A stretch of DNA of 7,048 nt from an uncultured Sphingomonadales bacterium. Lineage in GTDB: Bacteria > Pseudomonadota > Alphaproteobacteria > Sphingomonadales > Sphingomonadaceae. Below are positions 1 through 5,310 of the stretch, one piece after another; the first letter of the stretch is position 1; every line of letters starts with the position of its first letter. The notes beneath the pieces are model-generated. The model was given only the letters and a program-made list of their open reading frames with translations. It made no database searches and was not told where the DNA came from. The position numbers and the translations under genes are program-made. The stretch spans positions 1 through 7,048 of the forward strand of contig CAITOD010000323.1 of assembly GCA_903893935.1 (NCBI GenBank), written 5' to 3'.

Positions 1-1076
1 GTGCGCACCATGTCGTCGACGCGTTCGGGGATCAGCAGCGTGTAAAGCGGCTGCGCGGCGCGAAACGAATCCCACAGCGACAGCGTCGAATAGTGGACAT
101 GCCCGGGCGCGCGCGCGATCCGGCCATCGGCACCGCGATAGCGTCCATCGATGTCGGACAACGTGCTCGGGTGAACAAACGCGTGGTATAGCGCGGTGGT
201 GAACACGCGCCGGGTGGTCTGGTCAGCTTCGATCGTGGCGCGACCGAGCAAGCCATTCCATTGCGCGGCCGAAGCACGCGCCACTACGTCGAAGTTCCAG
301 CCCGGCAGCTCGGTCAGATTGCGCCGCGCGCCCGCTTCATCGGTCGAGGCGACCGCGACTTTGGCCTGCAGGGTGCGACCGGCCCCCAGATCGAATGCTA
401 GCAGATAGCGCGGCGCGCGATCGCCCGGTTCGGCCGGCAAACGTTCCGACCCGACCACCGGATGGTCGAAGCGCAGCGCAAACGCCACTTTGCGCGTTGC
501 CCAATTGGTCGAATCGATGCTGCCGTCGGCTCCATCGGCGCGCAGGCGCACATGGCTTGCGGTAATCCGCGGGCCTTCGGCAAAGCGCAAAGTATGCTGG
601 AAATCGGCGAGCACCCAAACCCGCCCGCCATGGTCGAAGCGATAGCGGTGAAGCGCAACGCGCGTGGTGCCGGTAAGCGCGACGCGCACTGCATTGTCGG
701 TCAGGCGCACCGCATAGAGGCCCGGGTGCGCGGTTTCGCCGGCTTTGTCGTAATGGCTGGCAAAGTGGTCGGTGCGCCGCGCGCCCAGCGGCATCAGCAG
801 GATATCGCCCATTTCGGGCAGCCCGGTGCCGCTCTGATGCGTCTGCGAAAAACCCAGGATGAGCGGCGCACGATATTGATAGCCGCTGGTATAGTCCCAG
901 CCGTGATCGGCGTTGTCGGGCCCAGGCGCGACCATGCCGAACGGGCGCGTTGCTGCCGGCGTGGTGTGCCCGGTCCCGTCGCTGCCGATGAACGGATCGA
1001 CATCGTCGACCGGCGCATGCGCCAGCGCCGGCGATGCCGCCAGTGCCAGCGGCACCGCGATCCGCCACAGGCTCAT
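1..1076 (-). CDS. Secreted family GH92 alpha-mannosidase, N-terminal part (3' end outside window)
   Basis: The minus strand is open from the ATG at 1076 to the left edge, giving 358 codons, about half of a usual GH92 enzyme (roughly 750 residues). Residues 1-19 form a signal peptide ending ...ASPALA, so the enzyme is exported to the periplasm or beyond. GH92 hallmarks seen in order: VDPFIG (26-31), a GHT/PFGM stretch (36-48), GFSQTHQSGTG (75-85), GDILLMP (90-96), then near the edge SDIDGRYRG and STLSLWDSFRA. These cover the N-terminal beta-sandwich and the start of the helical barrel. The family consists of calcium-dependent, inverting exo-alpha-mannosidases; the catalytic Glu and Asp lie in the missing C-terminal half, so activity and linkage specificity cannot be judged here. 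The start overlaps the stop of the upstream oxygenase gene as ATGA with no good ribosome binding site of its own, which implies translational coupling. Family assignment is firm; substrate is unknown. Confidence 0.93.
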   Translation of the reverse strand, partial: MSLWRIAVPLALAASPALAHAPVDDVDPFIGSDGTGHTTPAATRPFGMVAPGPDNADHGWDYTSGYQYRAPLILGFSQTHQSGTGLPEMGDILLMPLGARRTDHFASHYDKAGETAHPGLYAVRLTDNAVRVALTGTTRVALHRYRFDHGGRVWVLADFQHTLRFAEGPRITASHVRLRADGADGSIDSTNWATRKVAFALRFDHPVVGSERLPAEPGDRAPRYLLAFDLGAGRTLQAKVAVASTDEAGARRNLTELPGWNFDVVARASAAQWNGLLGRATIEADQTTRRVFTTALYHAFVHPSTLSDIDGRYRGADGRIARAPGHVHYSTLSLWDSFRAAQPLYTLLIPERVDDMVR

Positions 1077-1879
1077 GCGCCGAACAGCACGGGATTGAGC
1101 GGCGTGTCGATCACTTCGCCGACCACCGCGCCGGGGCACCACTGGTCGCGGTCGGCGGCCTGCATATGGTTGACCGGTTCGGCCAGCCGCATGTCGGCAT
1201 CCATATAGATCATCGTCATCACCGAGCGCGGTCGGTCCGAGACATTGGCGCCCGCGCGGTGAAACGTCCATCCGGCGTGGAAGCTGACATCGCCAAGCGC
1301 ATAAGGCTGATCGTCGAGCGCGAAGCCTTGTGCTTCCATAGCCGCGGTGATCTGCGCTTCGCTCTCGTCCGAAATCGGCAGATCGCGGCCAAGCGCGGTG
1401 CGATGGCTGCCGGTGTAGAACGCCAGCGGGCCCATCTCGGCAGGCACCGGCTGAAGCGGCACCCACACCGTGATCGCCTTGTCCGAAGCCATCGGCCAGT
1501 AATACTGGTCGGCATGCGCGGGCGTGATCCCGCCCGATGGTTCCTTGTAGAGCGACTGGTCGTGATAGAGCCGCACCGCGCGGACGCCCATCAATGCTGC
1601 GGCGATTCCCGCCAGCCGCTGTCCGAACACAAAGCGCTGCACCATGTCCGACGTGCGCCACAAGTTCATCACTTGCAAAAACGCGCGGTCATAAGTGCTG
1701 CGTTCGGCAAGCGGGGTGTTCATCGTGTTGAGCGCCAGCGTCAGCCGGGTGATTTCTGCGCCATAGTGCGCCACAGTGTAGCGATCGAGCACGCCCGGCA
1801 GACGGACGAACCCGTCGCGCTGATAGCGTTCGAGGATCGCGGGCGAGATCGCATGAGGAAAATCGAGCGCAGCGGGCAT
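1073..1879 (-). CDS. PhyH-like 2-oxoglutarate/Fe(II)-dependent dioxygenase
   Basis: A protein of 268 residues from the preferred start (270 from the upstream ATG at 1885). It carries the phytanoyl-CoA dioxygenase fold signature. Numbering from the 1885 Met, the iron ligands are H124 and D126 (PAHADQYYWP) and H209 (GWTFHRAG). R220 lies 11 residues later, the same spacing as the distal His to 2-oxoglutarate-binding Arg in human PhyH. There is no signal peptide, so it is cytoplasmic. The ATG at 1879 is preferred because GAGG (1886-1889) lies 6 nt upstream of it but directly abuts the 1885 ATG. The gene's TGA overlaps the ATG of the GH92 gene, so the two form one transcription and translation unit, divergent from the AraC-type regulator. 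The family is broad and includes many non-lipid hydroxylases; with a mannosidase beside it, a fatty acyl-CoA substrate seems unlikely, but the real substrate is unknown. Confidence 0.92.
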   Translation of the reverse strand: MPAALDFPHAISPAILERYQRDGFVRLPGVLDRYTVAHYGAEITRLTLALNTMNTPLAERSTYDRAFLQVMNLWRTSDMVQRFVFGQRLAGIAAALMGVRAVRLYHDQSLYKEPSGGITPAHADQYYWPMASDKAITVWVPLQPVPAEMGPLAFYTGSHRTALGRDLPISDESEAQITAAMEAQGFALDDQPYALGDVSFHAGWTFHRAGANVSDRPRSVMTMIYMDADMRLAEPVNHMQAADRDQWCPGAVVGEVIDTPLNPVLFGA

Positions 1880-1885
1880 GGCCAT

Positions 1886-1889
1886 CCTC
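1886..1889 (-). promoter_or_regulatory. Ribosome binding site deciding the oxygenase start
   Basis: On the minus strand the sequence reads GAGG-ATGGCC-ATG. The GAGG is correctly spaced (6 nt) for the second ATG at 1879 and has no spacer to the first ATG at 1885. This favours initiation at 1879 and drops the first two residues of the longer reading. Confidence 0.6.
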
Positions 1890-1909
1890 GGGTAAGTCGC
1901 TGCTGTCTT

Positions 1910-1921
1910 TGATAGCTATCA
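1910..1921. promoter_or_regulatory. Perfect 12-bp palindrome TGATAGCTATCA, candidate operator
   Basis: TGATAG followed directly by its reverse complement CTATCA. It lies about 30-40 bp upstream of the oxygenase start codon, where an activator or repressor of that gene would act. A related element (1963-1974) repeats the CTATCA half-site 53 bp away. AraC-type regulators more often bind direct repeats, so another dimeric regulator is also possible. The symmetry is seen directly; the function is inferred. Confidence 0.5.
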
Positions 1922-1946
1922 CAATTGCGCAAGTCGTCCGCGCCGG

Positions 1947-1975
1947 TTGTCACGGATCGCGCGATAAACTATCAG
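1947..1975 (+). promoter_or_regulatory. Candidate promoter of the AraC-type regulator (TTGTCA-N17-TATCAG)
   Basis: TTGTCA at 1947-1952 matches the -35 consensus at five of six positions. TATCAG at 1970-1975 matches the -10 consensus at four of six, with a 17-bp spacer. A transcript from it would begin near 1981-1984, almost at the ATG at 1985. That would give a leaderless or near-leaderless mRNA and agrees with the lack of a ribosome binding site before that ATG. Predicted by eye only. Confidence 0.35.
1963..1974. promoter_or_regulatory. Second, imperfect operator-like element GATAAACTATCA
   Basis: It shares the CTATCA half-site exactly with the palindrome at 1910-1921 and has a GATA-type opposing half. 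The half-site offset of 53 bp is close to five DNA turns, so both elements would lie on the same helix face. It overlaps the candidate -10 box of the regulator gene and so could mediate autoregulation. Confidence 0.35.
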
Positions 1976-1984
1976 ATTCTTGAC

Positions 1985-2815
1985 ATGGACCTGCCGCTTT
2001 CCGAACCTGTGCCACTGCTGCCCGGCATGGCCGCCCGGCTTGAACGGCTGCACCAGCCGGCCGGTCCGACCGAGCGGTTTGCGCATTTCCACGGCCCCGC
2101 CGAATTGGTGCTGATGCGCGAAGGCAGCGGCACATTTGCGTGCGAAGACCGCGCGTTCGATTTTGGCCCGGGCATGATTCTCTATGCCCCGTCGATGGCG
2201 GTGCACGACTTTTCGTTCGCGCCGCAGGCGCGCACATGGACGCTGATCCAGTTCGATCCGCGCGCCGCCAGCAACTCAGCCGCAGCACTACCCAACGTGC
2301 CGCTGGCGATCACCCCCGATGCGCACGCGCGGGCGCGCATCGCTGCCTTGACCGACTGGCTGGCCGAATCGATCGCACAGCAGCGCGCGCAAACGGCGGT
2401 CGTGCTGCAATTGCAGGCGCTTGTGCTGGCGATTGCCGAAGCCACCGGCGATCCCGGGCGACTGGTCGCCGCATCACCGCTGGCGCGGTTTCGCCCGCTG
2501 CTCGATCGGCTCGATCGCGATCCGGCGCAGTCTTTGCGGCTGGCGCAGGCGGCATCGCTTTGCGCGATGTCGCCAGGCTATTTCTCGCGCGCCTTTTCGC
2601 GGGCTTTCGGAATCGGCTTCAGCGCGTACCAGACGCGGCTCAAACTGCAGCTGGCGGCGCGCCAGCTGGCCACCAGCGACGCGCCGGTTTCGCAAGTGGC
2701 GTGGCAGCTGGGGTTTCGCTCGCACGCCTATTTTACGCACGTGTTCAAGACCGAATTCGGCGTTGCCCCCAGTTGTTACCGACAACCGCCCGGCGCCCAG
2801 CCGATCGGCCGCTAG
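1985..2815 (+). CDS. AraC-family transcriptional regulator with N-terminal cupin sensor domain
   Basis: A cytoplasmic DNA-binding regulator of 276 residues from the ATG at 1985. The N-terminal part (about 30-85) is a cupin-type ligand-binding domain with HFHGPAELVLMREGSG and FGPGMILYAPSMAVHDF. The C-terminal part holds the two AraC/XylS helix-turn-helix motifs: the first at about 183-209 (LRLAQAASLCAMSPGYFSRA), the second at about 234-266 (VSQVAWQLGFRSHAYFTHVF, then F-G-x-x-P near the end). Length and layout are normal for the family. An in-frame TTG at 1925 would add 20 residues, but it would run through the palindromic control region and has no clear ribosome binding site, so 1985 is preferred. 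The gene is divergent from the oxygenase/GH92 pair, which makes that pair its most likely target. Sugar-responsive AraC proteins often have such cupin domains; the inducer here is unknown. Confidence 0.93.
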   Translation: MDLPLSEPVPLLPGMAARLERLHQPAGPTERFAHFHGPAELVLMREGSGTFACEDRAFDFGPGMILYAPSMAVHDFSFAPQARTWTLIQFDPRAASNSAAALPNVPLAITPDAHARARIAALTDWLAESIAQQRAQTAVVLQLQALVLAIAEATGDPGRLVAASPLARFRPLLDRLDRDPAQSLRLAQAASLCAMSPGYFSRAFSRAFGIGFSAYQTRLKLQLAARQLATSDAPVSQVAWQLGFRSHAYFTHVFKTEFGVAPSCYRQPPGAQPIGR

Positions 2816-2939
2816 GTGACTGGCGCGAGCGCCCGGCGCAGCCTATGCGTTGCAGGCGGGTTACACCGTTTTGAAACACACCGGATAGTACAAGCCTTCC
2901 GGGCGCACAGGCCAATATCCATTTAGCGAGCTGTATCGT
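2816..2939. other. Intergenic gap before the secretion operon, probable promoter region
   Basis: A gap of 124 bp between the regulator stop and the first gene of the type I secretion operon. Its second half (2861-2939) is relatively AT-rich and should hold the operon promoter. The best -10-like box I see is GATAGT (2884-2889), with only a poor -35 match (TTACAC, 2861-2866) 17 bp upstream. GCGAG (2926-2930) is a possible ribosome binding site 9 nt before the ATG at 2940. No convincing terminator for the regulator gene is visible. Confidence 0.3.
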
Positions 2940-3566
2940 ATGAAAAGCCTCGCGCAGCTTTTTCCCGGGGGCTCATCGATGTTCGGCGTTGCCAAAGCGA
3001 GCCATGTCCTGCGCGTGCGCGCGCCTGATGCATCTGGTGCGGGCCGGTATCTCGGTACACTCATCGGTTTGTGCGCGTTGGCAGCCGCGCCCGCGCATGC
3101 CGGCCTGTTGCGGCACAAGCCCTCGCTGATCACGCATGAAACGCTGCGGCTCGATGACTGGCGGCTGGATATCGCGCGCAACCGCTTTTCGGGTGCGATC
3201 GCCTGCCGGTTGCGCGCGCGCAACGCGCGCGCGTTCTATCGCGCCGGCGCGGTCGGGTTCCGCTTCGATCCGGCATGGGATGTAGCGCAGGCGGTCTATC
3301 GCATCGATGGCGGCGCGCCGCGCGCGATGCGCGACGACCTGCCCGATCTGATCGCCCTTGGCGTGCCGCTCGATCGCGGCGGAATGGAGAATTCAGGTGG
3401 CGGCCTGGTGTGGATCGCGCTTGCCACGCTGCGCCCGGCCACGACGATCGCCATCGCGCCGCGCCCCGATCGGCGGCCGGTGACCATGCACATTCGCGGC
3501 ATGGTCGGGCTGCACGATCTTGCGGTCACCCGCGGCTGCGCGTCCGATGCCAGTTTCGTAGAATGA
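2940..3566 (+). CDS. Uncharacterised exported protein, first gene of a type I secretion operon
   Basis: I do not recognise a named family. The 208-residue product has a hydrophobic export signal at about 37-54 (YLGTLIGLCALAAAPAHA) with an AHA-type cleavage site, leaving about 154 mature residues in the periplasm or beyond. The n-region is unusually long from the ATG at 2940. The in-frame ATG at 2979 (residue 14), preceded 7 nt upstream by GGGGG, or the GTG at 3015, would give a shorter one, so the start is uncertain. The mature part has exactly two cysteines (C89 and C200), which could form a disulfide, and segments such as AGAVGFRFDPAWDV, YRIDGGAPRA and VPLDRGGMENSGGG that look like a compact beta-rich domain. 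Its TGA overlaps the TolC-family ATG as ATGA, so the two are co-translated. This suggests a helper or quality-control role in secretion, but that rests on context alone. Confidence 0.8.
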   Translation: MKSLAQLFPGGSSMFGVAKASHVLRVRAPDASGAGRYLGTLIGLCALAAAPAHAGLLRHKPSLITHETLRLDDWRLDIARNRFSGAIACRLRARNARAFYRAGAVGFRFDPAWDVAQAVYRIDGGAPRAMRDDLPDLIALGVPLDRGGMENSGGGLVWIALATLRPATTIAIAPRPDRRPVTMHIRGMVGLHDLAVTRGCASDASFVE

Positions 3567-5281
3567 TCCGCCGCCTGACCGGTTTCCTGCTGTTTGGTGT
3601 GTCGCTGGTGCTGGCCGGCGGTGCGCTCGCTGACCCGGCCGACCCGGTGGCCAGCAAATGCCAGGGCAAAGCGCGGCAGGGCTGCCGCGCGGCGACGCAT
3701 CTTGCCCAGCCGTGGAAGCTGCCCATGGTCGAGGAAGAGGCGGAACCCGCGCCCGACGAAACGCTGCCGCAGGCGCTCGAAACCGCGTATCAGAGCGCAC
3801 CTTCGCTGCAGGCGGCCCGTTATCAGTTGCGCGCCTACGACGAGGACTATGCCCAGGCCGAAGCCGAATTGCGCCCCAACAGCACGCTGCAAGTTACCGG
3901 CGGCTATACCAAGACCGTGCCCGGCCGCACCACGCAGACCGCGCGGCTGCTCAATGGCACCTACAATTCGCCGATCATCACCAACAACTCGCTCGCCGCG
4001 CAAGCTGCGGTCAGCCAGCCGCTCTATACCGGCGGCAAAGCGAGCGCCGACCGCGATGCCGCGATTGCCGAAGTGCGCGCCGGCCGCCAGCAACTGCGCG
4101 GCTCGGAGGGCGATCTGCTGCTGCAAGTGATCACCGCTTATGCCGATATCCGCCGCGATAGCGAAGTCCTGCGGCTCTATACGGCCAATTTGCGCCAGCT
4201 CCAGGCCACGCTCGATGAAGTAAAGGCGCGGCGCGAAGCGGGCGAGCTGACGCGCACCGACATCGCGCAAGCCGAAACCCAGCTGCAACTGGCCGAAACG
4301 CAGGCTTACAGCACGCGTCAGCAGCTCGAACAGGATCGCGCGACCTATGCGGCGCTGGTCGGGCACGATCCGGGCAATCTGGCCCCGCCGCCGCCTCTGC
4401 CCGATCTGCCCGAAACGATCGGCGACGCATTCGACATTGCCGAACAGCTGAGCCCCGACATGGCGGCCGCGATCGAAACCGAGCGCCAGTCGCGCGCCCG
4501 CATCGCGGCTGCGCGCGCGCAAGGCCAGGCGACGCTGAACCTCACCGGCACGGCCACGCTGACCGGGCGCGCCGCACCGTTCTATCTCCACAACGAAGAC
4601 CAGGAATTTGCCGGGCAAGCGGTGCTGACAATCCCGATCACCAACGGCGGACGCGTGGGTTCGCTGGTCGCCCAGGCCGAAGACCGCAACGCCGCCGACC
4701 GCATCGGCATCGAGGCCACCCGGCGCCAGATGGTCGATACCGTGATCAACGCGTGGAACGCGATGGCCACCACCCAGCGCACGATAGCGGTCGATGCGCG
4801 CGAAGTGGAATCGGCGCGCGTGTTCGAAGACGGCACGTTCGAGGAATACCGCGCCGGCCTGCGATCGACGTTCGACGTGCTCTATTCGCATTCGACTTTG
4901 CTCAACGCGCGCGTGGCGCTGGTGGTTGCGCGCCACGATCTCTATGTGGCCGAAGCGACGCTGCTGCGGCGGATCGGCCGGCTGGAAACGCGCTCGCTGC
5001 TGGGGGGCACCGGGCTCTACAATCCCGATGCCAATTTCCGCCATGCCGCAGCGCGCGCGGCGCTGCCGTGGGACGGTGCGGTGCGCGCGCTTGACAAAGT
5101 GGACTTGCCCAAAGCCCCCCCGCCGGGGCTGCAACAGCCGCCATCGGGCGCGGCGAAGCCCGCGATCGCGCCGGCGAAAGGCCCCGAACCCGACGCACCG
5201 TTTGCCACCAGCTCGCCCAATGTTCCCTTGCCCGGGACGACGGGAACCCCGCTTGCTGATCATTCCCTGATTATTCCCTGA
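3563..5281 (+). CDS. TolC-family outer-membrane efflux channel for type I secretion
   Basis: A 572-residue protein forming the outer-membrane exit duct that docks with the inner-membrane ABC exporter and a membrane-fusion protein. Residues 1-23 are a signal peptide (GGALA then DPADP). Two outer-membrane efflux protein repeats follow. The first spans about 67-270 (LPQALETAYQSAPSLQAARY; SQPLYTGGKASADRD). The second spans about 284-480 (AFDIAEQLSPDMAAA; LTIPITNGGRVGSLVAQAED; AGLRSTFDVLYSHSTLLNAR). Both show the helical-barrel/beta-barrel alternation of TolC. The frame is open further upstream, but the ATG at 3563 is chosen because it is followed at once by the signal peptide and overlaps the previous gene by ATGA. 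Odd points: a 90-residue C-terminal tail (about 483-572) rich in Pro and Ala, a Cys pair near the mature N terminus (C33, C41), and a stop codon inside an 11-bp tandem repeat. Confidence 0.94.
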   Translation: MIRRLTGFLLFGVSLVLAGGALADPADPVASKCQGKARQGCRAATHLAQPWKLPMVEEEAEPAPDETLPQALETAYQSAPSLQAARYQLRAYDEDYAQAEAELRPNSTLQVTGGYTKTVPGRTTQTARLLNGTYNSPIITNNSLAAQAAVSQPLYTGGKASADRDAAIAEVRAGRQQLRGSEGDLLLQVITAYADIRRDSEVLRLYTANLRQLQATLDEVKARREAGELTRTDIAQAETQLQLAETQAYSTRQQLEQDRATYAALVGHDPGNLAPPPPLPDLPETIGDAFDIAEQLSPDMAAAIETERQSRARIAAARAQGQATLNLTGTATLTGRAAPFYLHNEDQEFAGQAVLTIPITNGGRVGSLVAQAEDRNAADRIGIEATRRQMVDTVINAWNAMATTQRTIAVDAREVESARVFEDGTFEEYRAGLRSTFDVLYSHSTLLNARVALVVARHDLYVAEATLLRRIGRLETRSLLGGTGLYNPDANFRHAAARAALPWDGAVRALDKVDLPKAPPPGLQQPPSGAAKPAIAPAKGPEPDAPFATSSPNVPLPGTTGTPLADHSLIIP

Positions 5282-5299
5282 TCATTCCCTGATCATTCA
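5256..5299 (+). repeat. Four tandem copies of an 11-bp unit (CTGATCATTCC) across the TolC stop codon
   Basis: Copies at 5256-5266, 5267-5277, 5278-5288 and 5289-5299. The first and third are identical, the second has one C-to-T change (CTGATTATTCC), and the fourth ends in A. Three copies contain the palindrome TGATCA. The TolC stop codon (5279-5281) lies inside copy three. Because 11 is not a multiple of 3, gain or loss of one unit before the stop would change the last residues and stop position of TolC, and any change alters the gap to the exporter start at 5311. Confidence 0.9.
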
Positions 5300-5310
5300 T
5301 TGAGCCAGCC

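Larger units (their letters stand above)
1880..1984. promoter_or_regulatory. Divergent intergenic control region (oxygenase/GH92 versus AraC-type regulator)
   Basis: About 105 bp separate the two divergent start codons, and this stretch is visibly more AT-rich than its flanks. It must hold the promoters for both directions. It contains two related palindromic elements (1910-1921 and 1963-1974) and a plausible sigma-70-type promoter for the plus-strand regulator. No convincing -35/-10 pair is seen for the minus-strand genes, as would fit an activator-dependent promoter; that is inference. Confidence 0.65.

Noticed and set aside
462..1208. Plus-strand open frame of 248 codons opposite the GH92 and oxygenase genes
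   Set aside because: It crosses the junction of two well-supported minus-strand genes, shows no domain, and has the Arg/Ala-rich composition of a shadow frame.
1925..1984. TTG start adding 20 residues to the AraC-type regulator
   Set aside because: It has no good ribosome binding site and would place coding sequence over the candidate promoter and operator. Kept as an alternative only.
2822..2833. GGCG-CGAG-CGCC hairpin after the regulator gene as a terminator
   Set aside because: The stem is only 4 bp and no T-run follows, so it does not qualify as an intrinsic terminator.
3275..3562. Extended N terminus for the TolC homologue using an upstream ATG
   Set aside because: The extra 96 residues are Arg/Ser-rich, overlap the preceding exported-protein gene, and would bury the clear signal peptide that begins at the ATG at 3563.
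3296..5263. Antisense open frame of 655 codons on the minus strand opposite the TolC gene
   Set aside because: Its translation is low-complexity, rich in Arg, Gly and Ala, with no recognisable domain. It is the complement-frame shadow expected in GC-rich DNA; the plus strand carries a clear TolC-family protein with a signal peptide.
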